Assembly: GCA_020722625.1 (NCBI GenBank)
Contig: DYKK01000068.1
Location: forward strand, 1 to 12,006
DNA length: 12,006 bases
Direction: 5' to 3'
From: Anaeromyxobacter dehalogenans
GTDB taxonomy: Bacteria; Myxococcota_A; UBA9042; DTJE01
Below the pieces are notes generated by a model. The model saw only the letters and a program-made list of their open reading frames with translations, made no database searches and was not told the origin of the DNA. Shown here piece by piece: positions 1 to 6,985 of the stretch; positions within the stretch are counted from its first letter, which is position 1; each line of letters starts with the position of its first letter. Position numbers and translations under genes: made by a program.

Positions 1-96
1 GCTTCGTGCCTCCCTGGGGACGCGAACCCGAAGGGTCGGCGAAGCCAACTCCGATTCGCGTCAGTCCCGATCCCGCGTCCAACCCGGTTTCCGGGT
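1..96. other. Window edge without a recognisable gene
   Basis: No coding signal could be supported in these bases. A short inverted pair, GCTTCG at 1-6 and CGAAGC at 39-44, is visible but is not distinctive in such GC-rich DNA. The right end of the stretch forms the hairpin described separately after the cyclase stop codon. A gene beyond the left edge could begin or end here, but nothing in the sequence shows it. Confidence 0.4.
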
Positions 97-97
97 T
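81..97 (-). terminator. Hairpin just after the cyclase stop; weak terminator candidate
   Basis: A perfect 7-bp inverted repeat, AACCCGG-TTT-CCGGGTT, begins at the last base of the TGA stop of the minus-strand diguanylate cyclase gene. Read on the minus strand it gives a GC-rich stem with an AAA loop. It is followed by GGACG rather than a run of T, so it is not a classical intrinsic terminator. It may end transcription of the five-gene minus-strand cluster, protect the 3' end of the message, or be chance. Confidence 0.35.
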
Positions 98-1674
98 CAG
101 CGGACAGGTTCAGTGACATCGGAAGCACTCCGGGGCCCGCCGGCGACCATGACCCGGTTCCGTCCGGCGCGCTTCGCCGCGTAGAGGGCCTCGTCCGCGG
201 TCGCAATCAGCCCCTCCAGGCCCTCCGTAAACCGGTCCATCGAGGACACGCCGATGGAGACCGTGAGCCGGACCTTGTGATTTCCGATGAGGATCGGAGA
301 CGCCGAACACAGCGCCCGGATGCGCTCGGCCACCCGGTACGCTCCTTCCCCGGCGGTGTGGGGCAGGGCGACGGCGAACTCCTCCCCGCCGTACCGGCCC
401 GCGATGTCGGACTCGCGCAGGCCGCGCCGGATCACGTCGGCGATGAAACGCAGCGCCCGGTCGCCGGCCAGGTGCCCGTACCGGTCGTTGACCTGCTTGA
501 AGTGGTCGGCGTCGAGCATCAGGAGGCTCAGGTCCTGCCCGTGGCGCCGGCAGAACGAAAACGTCCCGCCCACGTTCTGCAGGAACGCCTTGCGGTTGAA
601 CAGGCCCGTGAGCCCGTCCATCATGGCGTCGCGCGAGAGGCGCTGCTGGAGCCGGAACCTCTGGACGAGCAGCGTGGCCGCATCGCACAGGGAACGGATT
701 CCGTACATCGCCACCGCGGGGTCGTAGTCTCCCCCGGTCAGGACGACGGTGCCCACGGCGTCGGCCTCGTTCCCGAGGGGTTGGACGACGATCGGGTCTC
801 CCTCCCGGAGGGGCAACCGGATGTCCGGTCCGAGGACCCGGCCCATGTTCGACGCGAACCTGCGCGACGAGGGGACCGCGGCCCCGTGCCGCATCGCCAG
901 GCCCACGAGGCCCTGGCTCGCGTCGAAGACCCGCCCCGGCCAGTCGCGGGTGCCGTCCCCGACCGCGGCCACGACCGTCGCCTCGACCGGGTTGACGAAG
1001 CCGCCCGCCCCCCATGCCCCCGTTCCCCCGGCGGGGGCCCCGACCAGGGCGACCGCCCCGGCCGTGGTCCGGGTCAGATGGGCCGCGGACTCGACCAGGG
1101 CGGCCATGCACTCCTGCTCCGACGTGGAGGTCAGGATCGTCTGGAGCCCCTCCAGGATGCGGGACAGATACTCCGCGCGCTCGTCACGCATCGAGACCGT
1201 TTCCTGGAGTCCCTTCTGCTCCTCCAGGACGGAACAGAGGTCTCGGAACACCGCGAACTCGTCGTCGAGGATCGAGCCGCGGTCCCTGTCCGCCCAGACC
1301 AGACCCCCGCCCACCGGGGCGGCCATGCCCCCGCGGATCCGGACGGGGGAGGAGGCGTAGGGCACGCGGACCGGCATTTCGCGGTCCGGATTCAGGAGGA
1401 GGGGTTTGCCCGTGGTCAGGACCGGCGCGGCCGCCCCGAGTTCCAGGACGGGGAGGCCCTCCGCGGTGCTGTCCTCCGGGAGGCTGCCGTCGAGGAACCG
1501 GAGGACCAGGGGCGGCCGGGTGGTGTCGTTGGACCTGGAACCGTGGGGGGGCGGGGCGATCCACGCCACGCACGACAGTCGCATCCCTCGCCGCATGGCC
1601 GACAGGATGCGGCGCTCGATGTCCGGGGAGCCGGTCGTGGAGGCGTCGGTCCCGCCCTTCCTGGATGTCTCCAT
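97..1674 (-). CDS. Soluble diguanylate cyclase with GAF sensor region(s) and a GGDEF domain
   Basis: Predicted to make cyclic di-GMP from two GTP in the cytoplasm. The 525-residue protein shows no signal peptide or membrane segment. Residues about 175-340 have the look of a GAF ligand-binding domain. Residues about 20-160 look like a second, divergent GAF (the stretch GMAAPVGGGLVWAD is typical of its core strands). The GGDEF domain spans about 353-515, with the opening DGLTGLFNR at 353-361, the metal-site D-A-D of LLMLDADHFK, and an intact GGEEF active-site motif at 429-433. RESD at 420-423 sits exactly five residues before it and matches the RxxD inhibitory I-site, so product feedback is expected. 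The start at 1674 is preceded by a weak AGGGG eight bases upstream. It is the last of five minus-strand genes, 58 nt after the membrane protein gene, so co-transcription is possible but unproven. The ligand sensed by the GAF region is unknown. Confidence 0.93.
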   Translation of the reverse strand: METSRKGGTDASTTGSPDIERRILSAMRRGMRLSCVAWIAPPPHGSRSNDTTRPPLVLRFLDGSLPEDSTAEGLPVLELGAAAPVLTTGKPLLLNPDREMPVRVPYASSPVRIRGGMAAPVGGGLVWADRDRGSILDDEFAVFRDLCSVLEEQKGLQETVSMRDERAEYLSRILEGLQTILTSTSEQECMAALVESAAHLTRTTAGAVALVGAPAGGTGAWGAGGFVNPVEATVVAAVGDGTRDWPGRVFDASQGLVGLAMRHGAAVPSSRRFASNMGRVLGPDIRLPLREGDPIVVQPLGNEADAVGTVVLTGGDYDPAVAMYGIRSLCDAATLLVQRFRLQQRLSRDAMMDGLTGLFNRKAFLQNVGGTFSFCRRHGQDLSLLMLDADHFKQVNDRYGHLAGDRALRFIADVIRRGLRESDIAGRYGGEEFAVALPHTAGEGAYRVAERIRALCSASPILIGNHKVRLTVSIGVSSMDRFTEGLEGLIATADEALYAAKRAGRNRVMVAGGPRSASDVTEPVR

Positions 1675-1732
1675 GGTTTCGACCCCTGCGGGGAAGCCCC
1701 AAGACCGCCGCGTTGAATCCGCTGAAATCCTA

Positions 1733-3130
1733 TCACGGGGGCGGCCGCCGCGGGAAATCCAGGTTCTCTGGGGCCGCGACCCCGCAAGGAACGACCACCA
1801 CGTCCCGGCTGTCCCGGAGCGGGACGCGGTCCTCCGGCCGGAACTCGAGGATCCGGCCGGGGAGCGAGCCCGAGACGCTCCAGAGGCGTTCCGGATGGCG
1901 GTCCACGTCGTGCTCCTCGTTCCACGAGACGACGCCCGGATGGAGGGCCGCGGACGCGGCCAGCGCGATGGACCAGGCCAGGGCCGCCACGAAGAGCAGG
2001 CGAACCCCGGCGCGGCGGAAGCGGTCCAGGCCGAGGGCGGTGAAGACGGCCACGAGCGGGAGGAGGTCGAGGAGGGGCCGGCAGGACACCGTGTGCCCGC
2101 CCCACCAGTCGAACCACAGGGCCGCGGTCAGGAACACCCCGATCGCGGCGATGGACAGGACGGGCAGCACGTCCTGTCCGGCCGCGCTCCCGGCGCGTCG
2201 AGGCGCGAGGGACGCGAATCCGAGGGCGGTCCAGGGCGAGAAGACCAGAAGGCCGCGGGAGGGGCTCACGAGGAGCCCGAGGGCCGCCTCCCACGGCCTC
2301 GCGCCCAGGAGCGACGCGGACCCCGTCTTGAACAGGGCCACGTCGCCCGATCGCAAGGTCTGCGCGAACGCGAACGGGGAATCGAAGTACCAGGTGTTGT
2401 ACGCGAAGACCAGCGCGAGGACCGGAAAGGCCGCCAGGGAGTATGGGAGCAGGGCATCCCGCCGGGCGCGTGCCAGGGCGAAGCCGCCTGCGACCAGGAA
2501 GAGGCCCGTCTGCGGCCGGCAGGCGAACGCGAGGGCGAAGGCCGCGCCGGCGAGAACGGCGACGCGGCGTGACGGGTCGCCACGCCCCCGGAGGAGAGCC
2601 CACATCCCGAGGGCGAGCAGGGGGGTAGCCCAGGTGTGCTGCCAGAGTCCGCGGCTCGTCACGGACAGGACTCCGGACCCGACGGCAAAGGCCGCGGTCG
2701 CGAGAAGCGAGGCGGAGAGGGACGCGACCCTCCGGCAGGACGCGAACACAAGGGCCGCCGCGAGGGCGCACAGGAGCCCCGCCAGGACCCGGGAGACGGC
2801 CAGGATGTCCTGCGAGTCGCGAACGCCCCGCACCGCGTCCCACGCGGTGTAGAACGGAGCCGACAGGACCGGAACTGCGGGTCCGAACGTCGAGACGAGG
2901 ACGCCCTCCGCGGTCGCGGTCGCGTAGTAGGGGACTCCGGCGCGAGGAGCGCGGCCCGGCCCGCTCCACAGCGCGGAGAACCGGCCCAGCGTCACGTCGC
3001 CGCACGCCACGGCCAGGGGCAAATAGCGGTTGGGGACGGTGTCGCCGCCTTGCGGGGCGTCGGGCCCCACGGCGAAAAACACGCCCGCCGAGACGACGAA
3101 CACGGCCCAGGTCGCGAGTCGCCCGTTCAT
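1733..3130 (-). CDS. Polytopic membrane protein, GT-C glycosyltransferase-like
   Basis: An integral membrane protein of 465 residues with about ten or eleven hydrophobic segments, roughly at 5-22, 111-131, 138-160, 166-181, 189-205, 208-221, 227-246, 284-307, 320-340, 352-370 and 376-396. A hydrophilic loop at about 23-100 follows the first segment, and a soluble tail covers about 400-465. That arrangement, the acidic GGDTVPNRYLP region at 28-38, and the FDWWGGHTVSCRPLLDLLP stretch at 340-358 recall GT-C family enzymes (PMT/ArnT-like), which move sugars from polyprenyl-phosphate carriers. In GT-C relatives this stretch usually reads more like WWGG-x-S-x-GPR; here the GPR is SCR. No experimentally defined catalytic residue can be assigned, so the transferase role is an inference. 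It starts 10 nt after the acyltransferase stop, without a clear Shine-Dalgarno sequence, suggesting translational coupling. A transporter or flippase-like role is the main alternative. Confidence 0.75.
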   Translation of the reverse strand: MNGRLATWAVFVVSAGVFFAVGPDAPQGGDTVPNRYLPLAVACGDVTLGRFSALWSGPGRAPRAGVPYYATATAEGVLVSTFGPAVPVLSAPFYTAWDAVRGVRDSQDILAVSRVLAGLLCALAAALVFASCRRVASLSASLLATAAFAVGSGVLSVTSRGLWQHTWATPLLALGMWALLRGRGDPSRRVAVLAGAAFALAFACRPQTGLFLVAGGFALARARRDALLPYSLAAFPVLALVFAYNTWYFDSPFAFAQTLRSGDVALFKTGSASLLGARPWEAALGLLVSPSRGLLVFSPWTALGFASLAPRRAGSAAGQDVLPVLSIAAIGVFLTAALWFDWWGGHTVSCRPLLDLLPLVAVFTALGLDRFRRAGVRLLFVAALAWSIALAASAALHPGVVSWNEEHDVDRHPERLWSVSGSLPGRILEFRPEDRVPLRDSRDVVVVPCGVAAPENLDFPRRPPP

Positions 3131-3140
3131 GAGGGGGTCG

Positions 3141-3995
3141 TCACGCCGCCCGTCCCCCCGCGCGCGCCAGGAGGTCCGCGACGCGTTTGCGCACCCGTTC
3201 GTTCAGTCGGAGGACCACGGCCTCGTCGGGGTCGTCGGTCCCCGCCTCGCGGCGCAGATCGATCGTCTCCCCGACGACGACCGTGACACGCGCCGGGAAG
3301 GGGAACAGACCGAGCGGACCCAGCAGGGGAAGCGTCGGAGTCACGGGAAGGAACGGAAGGCCGATCGCCCGTCCCAGCCGCTTGAACCTCGCCAGGACCG
3401 GGTAGGCGTATTCCGGTCCCGAGACGCCGATCGGGACGATCCCGACGCCCGTCTTGAGGGCGAGGCGGACCAGCCCCCCGCGTCCGAATCTCTGGACGCG
3501 ACCCCGATCGAACAGGGTCTTGCCGGCCCCCTTCACCCCCTCGGGAAATGCGAGGACGGAATATCCTCGCTGAAGAAGAAGGACCGCGTTCTCCTGGCAG
3601 GCCCTCACCGACCCCAGCCGACTCATCCACAGACCGACGTAAGGGATCGTGAAGACGTAGTCCTCGAGGAGCGGGCGGACCGGGGGCGTCGAGACCATCG
3701 AGTCCAGGAGGCACTGAACGACGAGGGCGTCGAGGGGCAGGAACGATGCGTGGTTGGCCACGAAGATGCGCGGCGACCGCCACGGCGGCCTCTCCACGCA
3801 GGTCATCGTCGTCCGAAAGCCCCGCTCGCAGACCCACTCGCACCACGGCATGACCGCGCGGTAAAACGCGGGATCGAAGCCCCACAGGTCCGTCCGCGAC
3901 CTCGGGGGTCCCGCGCCGCGCGGCGCGTCCGGGGGACCCTCGACCCGGGTGCCGGCGTCCACGCGCCCGGCTCCTCCGGCCGCTCGACGGGTCAT
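3141..3995 (-). CDS. Lysophospholipid/glyceride acyltransferase-like protein (PlsC/LPLAT superfamily)
   Basis: A 284-residue protein of the LPLAT superfamily, which transfers acyl groups onto glycerol-phosphate or glyceride-type acceptors at the membrane. Motif I is NHASFLPLD (81-89): His82 is present but the Asp comes at +7 (Asp89), giving HX6D instead of the standard HX4D. Motif III is FPEGVKGAGK (150-159), retaining the Glu that binds the acceptor phosphate in PlsC, and motif IV is VPIG (187-190). This pattern recalls the MGAT/DGAT-like LPLAT branch and the acyltransferases found beside SDR genes in actinobacteria, from memory. The open frame extends to 4712, but the chosen ATG at 3995 overlaps the SDR stop as ATGA, the usual coupled arrangement. 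The first 35 residues are Pro/Gly/Arg-rich, so a later start is possible. Substrate cannot be named from sequence. Confidence 0.88.
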   Translation of the reverse strand: MTRRAAGGAGRVDAGTRVEGPPDAPRGAGPPRSRTDLWGFDPAFYRAVMPWCEWVCERGFRTTMTCVERPPWRSPRIFVANHASFLPLDALVVQCLLDSMVSTPPVRPLLEDYVFTIPYVGLWMSRLGSVRACQENAVLLLQRGYSVLAFPEGVKGAGKTLFDRGRVQRFGRGGLVRLALKTGVGIVPIGVSGPEYAYPVLARFKRLGRAIGLPFLPVTPTLPLLGPLGLFPFPARVTVVVGETIDLRREAGTDDPDEAVVLRLNERVRKRVADLLARAGGRAA

Positions 3996-4984
3996 GGGCC
4001 GTCCCCCCGGGTGGCCCTGACGAAGTCCGACACCGCCTCCCGCGTGGACCTCGGCGAGAAGCCGAACTCGGCGCGGGCCCGGGCCGCGTCCACGATCAGC
4101 GAGAAGCGCAGGAAGTTGAGGAACGAGGGGTGGACCTCGCCGATGCCGGCGGTCCACAGCACGCGGTACCCCGGCATGGCGAGCAGGTGCGGCAACGGGA
4201 CCGCCACCTTGCGCCCGTCGCGGATCACCTCGCTCAGAGGGATCGCGTCGTCGGGCGCCACGTTGAAGACGCCCGGGTGGTCTTCCCGGAGGGCGCGGGC
4301 ATACACCTCCATCAGGTCGTCCGGATGCAGGAACTGGAACTGAGGGTCGAAACCCAGGAGGGTCGGGATGAACCGTCCCCGAAACGTGCGCGACACGGTC
4401 CGGTCCACCTCGGGGTCCAGCAGGATCGCCGACCGGATCACCGTCACGCAGACCTCGGGATGGGCCTCCGCGAACCGGGCCACCGCGGTCTCGGCCGCGA
4501 CCTTCTCCCTCCAGGGGGGGAGCGTCCGCGCCGAGACGAGCGGGGCCTGCTCGGTCAGGGGGGTCGCGTTGCGATGAGTGATCCCATAGACGGTGACCGA
4601 GGACGTGACCACGAGCCGCCGGACCCCCGCGACCAGGACCGCGGCGAGAACCCGGTCGGTCCCGACGGACTCGAGTTCGTGCGCCCACTCGACGTCCCGG
4701 ACCGTGTTCCACAGGAAGGCCGCGTGCAGGAGGGTGGTCACGCCGTGTTCCTGCATGACCGACGCCATCTCCGACTCGATCCCCGGCTGGGTCAGGTCCA
4801 GCGAATGGAAGGTCACGCGCGGGTCATCCGAGTCCGGCGGCTGGATGTCGAAGACGACCGCCCGCTCGACGCCCCCGATCCGGTCCAGTCCCCGCAGGAC
4901 TCGCTGGCCCACGACCGTCCGGCCGCCCGTGACGGCCAGCCGAAGCCCAGCGGGCGAGGCCCCCTTGTCGCCCGTTCGTCTCAT
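3992..4984 (-). CDS. Atypical NAD-dependent epimerase/dehydratase-family protein (SDR fold)
   Basis: A 330-residue protein with the Rossmann fold of extended short-chain dehydrogenases. The nucleotide-binding turn is TGGRTVVG at 19-26, and the second strand ends in FD at 45-46, where Asp usually binds the NAD ribose. HAA at 87-89 and TSSVTVYG at 127-134 fit strands four and five. Two canonical positions are changed: the middle Gly of TGxxGxxG is Thr23, and the catalytic YxxxK has Pro157 in place of Tyr, with Lys161 retained. Standard epimerase chemistry is therefore doubtful; an atypical reductase, an isomerase, or a binding/regulatory role fits better. It begins 42 nt after guaA with no obvious Shine-Dalgarno, and its TGA overlaps the acyltransferase ATG by 4 nt. 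An SDR-acyltransferase pair resembles Rv0501 (galE2)-Rv0502 of Mycobacterium tuberculosis, recalled and not checked. Sugar-nucleotide or lipid modification is a reasonable guess. Confidence 0.85.
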   Translation of the reverse strand: MRRTGDKGASPAGLRLAVTGGRTVVGQRVLRGLDRIGGVERAVVFDIQPPDSDDPRVTFHSLDLTQPGIESEMASVMQEHGVTTLLHAAFLWNTVRDVEWAHELESVGTDRVLAAVLVAGVRRLVVTSSVTVYGITHRNATPLTEQAPLVSARTLPPWREKVAAETAVARFAEAHPEVCVTVIRSAILLDPEVDRTVSRTFRGRFIPTLLGFDPQFQFLHPDDLMEVYARALREDHPGVFNVAPDDAIPLSEVIRDGRKVAVPLPHLLAMPGYRVLWTAGIGEVHPSFLNFLRFSLIVDAARARAEFGFSPRSTREAVSDFVRATRGDGP

Positions 4985-5026
4985 CGGATCGGACGATATC
5001 AGGGGCCGGGGGAGGCGTCAAACTCG

Positions 5027-6847
5027 TCACTCCCACTCGATCGTGCCGGGGGGCTTGGACGTCAGATCCAGAAAGACCCCGGAAACACCCGGCAAGGCCG
5101 GCAGAACCCGTCGAAGGTGGTCGAGGAGGGTGTGCGGAAGACGCGCCGGGCTGGCGGTCATGGCCCGCTCCGACCGGATCGGGCGCACGATCACGAGTTC
5201 ACGGCCGCGCCCGTCCACCTCGATCGGCACCAGGACCGTCGGACACTGCCAGACCTCGCGGTACACCCCGTGTCTCCGGAGACCCTCCATCACGACCGCG
5301 TCGGCCTCGCGGAGCAGGTCGAGGCGTTCGCGCGTCACCCCGGCCGCGAGGGGGCGGAAGGCGGTCGGATGCCCCGACCCGAGGTTCCATGCGCACCGGT
5401 TGACCCCGGGGACCTCTCGGAGGATCAGCCCCGCGACCTCGATCAGGCGCTCCCAGTCCGCCGCGCCGCTCAGAACGACCGGGTGCTCGTACGACCGCAG
5501 GTCCGCCTTGACGCCGACCGACCGGAAGGGCATGGGCGAGGCTTGCAGGCCGTGCCGCGCCGCGACCTCCGCGACTTGCGGCGCCATCCGGTCGAGCCCC
5601 TCCGTGTCCGCGACCCCGGTCGAGCACAGGAGCCGCACCCCGAGCCCCGGCCCGGGGAACGGGTGCCGCCACAGGACGTCGTCCGGGACCCCGAGCCGCG
5701 CCCCCAGTTCCCGGACCTCGACCTTGTAGAGGTCCACGAGCGGCTCGACCACGCGCCCTTGCGCGATCATCCGCTCGATGATCGGCACGCGGTTGTGGTG
5801 GGTCTTGATGACGTCGGCCCGCCGGGTCCCGCCGGTCTCGATCGTGTCGGGGTAGATGGTCCCCTGACCCAGCAGGTGGTCCGGGACCCCCAGGCGCGCC
5901 GCCTCCCGCTCGAAGACGGCGATGAACGTGTCCCCGATGACCCGGCGCTTGCGCTCGGGCTCCACGACGCCGCGCAGGGCCGCGAGGAACTCCTCGCCCG
6001 CGTCCACGAAGTGCAGGTTCCGCCCGAGACCCAGGGATTCGAGCATCGCAAGGACCTTCCGGCTTTCATCCTTGCGCATCAAGCCGTTGTCCACGTGGAG
6101 GAGGTGCAGCCGATCCGGTCCGAGGGCCTCCGCGATCACCCGCGCCGCCACGGTCGAATCCACGCCGCCCGAGGCCAGCAGGAACACCGACCGGTCGCCG
6201 ACCTGGGCGCGGATGTGGGCCACCTTCTCCGCGAGGTAGCGTTCCATGGTCCAGGAAGGCCGGCACCCGCACAGGCCGAACACGAAGTTCGCGAGCATCC
6301 GGTCCCCGTTCACCGTGTCGTCCACCTCGGCATGGAACTGAAAGCCGTACCGGCGGAACCGGTCGGACCCGATCGCCGCGAACCGGTGTGGGGCCTCCGC
6401 CTCGCCGAGGGTGGTCCAGCCGAGTTCCTCGAAATCGGGGCCGAGCGAGACCACGGAATCGAAGTGACTCATCCAGACCCGTTCGACCGGTCCGAGCCCC
6501 TCGAACAGGGGATGGGCGCGGGCCAGGTGCAGGTCCGCCGGGCCCCATTCCCGGCCACCGTGGATCACCTGCCCCCCATAGTGCTTGGCGATCTCCTGGT
6601 GGCCGAAGCACATCCCCAGGATCGGCACGTCCAGGTCGTAGATCGCCCGGGTGTAGTCCGAATCCTCGTCCTTCGACGCCAGACTCGGGCTCCCGGACAG
6701 GATGACCCCCTTGAAGCCGTGGAACCGTTCGATCGGGTCCTCGGGCTCGCGGATCTCGGCGAGCACGTTCAGGCGTCGAACCTTGGTGGCGATCAGGTGG
6801 GCGTACTGTCCTCCGAAGTCCACCACGGCGATGGCGTCGTGATCCAT
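5027..6847 (-). CDS. guaA: GMP synthase (glutamine-hydrolysing), long eukaryote-like form
   Basis: Converts XMP, ATP and glutamine to GMP, the last step of de novo guanine nucleotide synthesis, in the cytosol. The 606-residue protein has an N-terminal class I glutamine amidotransferase (about 1-195) with nucleophile Cys80 in GMCFGHQ and triad partners His172 and Glu174 in FQFHAEV. The ATP-pyrophosphatase domain follows, with P-loop SGGVDS at 226-231 and family signatures QGTIYPDTIE (328-337) and HPFPGPGLGVRL (395-406). It ends in the canonical KPPGTIEWE. Typical bacterial GuaA is about 510-525 residues. The extra roughly 100 residues lie at about 408-510 and include RSVGVKADLRSY and DWERLIEVAGLI, resembling the D1 insertion of human GMPS. 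The ATG at 6847 is supported by GGAGAGGA just upstream. It is the first gene of the minus-strand cluster. Unusually, Ala173 replaces the common Pro in the amidotransferase HPE motif. Confidence 0.97.
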   Translation of the reverse strand: MDHDAIAVVDFGGQYAHLIATKVRRLNVLAEIREPEDPIERFHGFKGVILSGSPSLASKDEDSDYTRAIYDLDVPILGMCFGHQEIAKHYGGQVIHGGREWGPADLHLARAHPLFEGLGPVERVWMSHFDSVVSLGPDFEELGWTTLGEAEAPHRFAAIGSDRFRRYGFQFHAEVDDTVNGDRMLANFVFGLCGCRPSWTMERYLAEKVAHIRAQVGDRSVFLLASGGVDSTVAARVIAEALGPDRLHLLHVDNGLMRKDESRKVLAMLESLGLGRNLHFVDAGEEFLAALRGVVEPERKRRVIGDTFIAVFEREAARLGVPDHLLGQGTIYPDTIETGGTRRADVIKTHHNRVPIIERMIAQGRVVEPLVDLYKVEVRELGARLGVPDDVLWRHPFPGPGLGVRLLCSTGVADTEGLDRMAPQVAEVAARHGLQASPMPFRSVGVKADLRSYEHPVVLSGAADWERLIEVAGLILREVPGVNRCAWNLGSGHPTAFRPLAAGVTRERLDLLREADAVVMEGLRRHGVYREVWQCPTVLVPIEVDGRGRELVIVRPIRSERAMTASPARLPHTLLDHLRRVLPALPGVSGVFLDLTSKPPGTIEWE

Positions 6848-6850
6848 GGG

Positions 6851-6858
6851 TCCTCTCC
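6851..6858 (-). promoter_or_regulatory. Ribosome-binding site of guaA
   Basis: Minus-strand GGAGAGGA lies just before the ATG at 6847, with GGAG seven bases from the start codon. It decides between this ATG and an in-frame ATG five codons earlier (6862), whose coding sequence would contain the Shine-Dalgarno itself. Confidence 0.75.
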
Positions 6859-6974
6859 GCATCCGGCGTGTCCGGGCTGGTCCGCTCGGGATCCCGGACC
6901 CGCACTGCCTATACCCCCTTTCCGCGCGGATGGGGAGGGATTCGGTGATATCATCGCGGTCGGCCTGCAATCTC

Positions 6975-6979
6975 GGAGG
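6975..6979 (+). promoter_or_regulatory. Ribosome-binding site for a TTG start
   Basis: A perfect GGAGG lies six bases before the TTG at 6986. It identifies TTG as the start of the first lipoprotein. No ATG or GTG in this frame gives a sensible signal peptide, whereas TTG places a short polar N-terminus directly before the hydrophobic stretch and lipobox. Confidence 0.8.
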
Positions 6980-6985
6980 CGGACC

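Larger units (their letters stand above)
6848..6985. promoter_or_regulatory. Divergent intergenic region between guaA and the lipoprotein operon
   Basis: These 138 bp are the only sizeable non-coding gap and must hold the leftward promoter for guaA and probably the rightward promoter for the lipoprotein genes, because the flanking genes point away from each other. AT-richer patches occur near 6908-6916 (CTATACC) and 6947-6955 (GATATCATC), but neither has a good -35 partner. No operator, riboswitch or terminator could be recognised. The assignment rests on gene orientation alone. Confidence 0.4.

Noticed and set aside
277..2852. Long plus-strand open frames opposite the cyclase and membrane protein genes
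   Set aside because: They are expected shadows in very GC-rich DNA. Their translations are compositionally biased and carry no domains, while the opposite strand has clear motifs.
3996..4712. A longer, 523-residue acyltransferase starting at 4712
   Set aside because: The extension overlaps the SDR gene completely and is low-complexity. The ATGA overlap marks the normal start at 3995.
6860..6862. ATG five codons upstream as the guaA start
   Set aside because: The Shine-Dalgarno GGAGAGGA would then lie within the coding sequence. Family similarity begins right after the ATG at 6847.
6905..6960. -10-like TATACC and TATCAT hexamers as promoters
   Set aside because: No reasonable -35 element at 16-18 bp could be found, and single hexamer matches are weak evidence.
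4130..6985. The plus-strand frame of the first lipoprotein is open all the way back to 4130
   Set aside because: This upstream part lies opposite the epimerase-family SDR and guaA, reads as low-complexity Arg/Asp/Pro-rich sequence and has no family motif. TTG at 6986 with GGAGG and a lipobox is a far better start.
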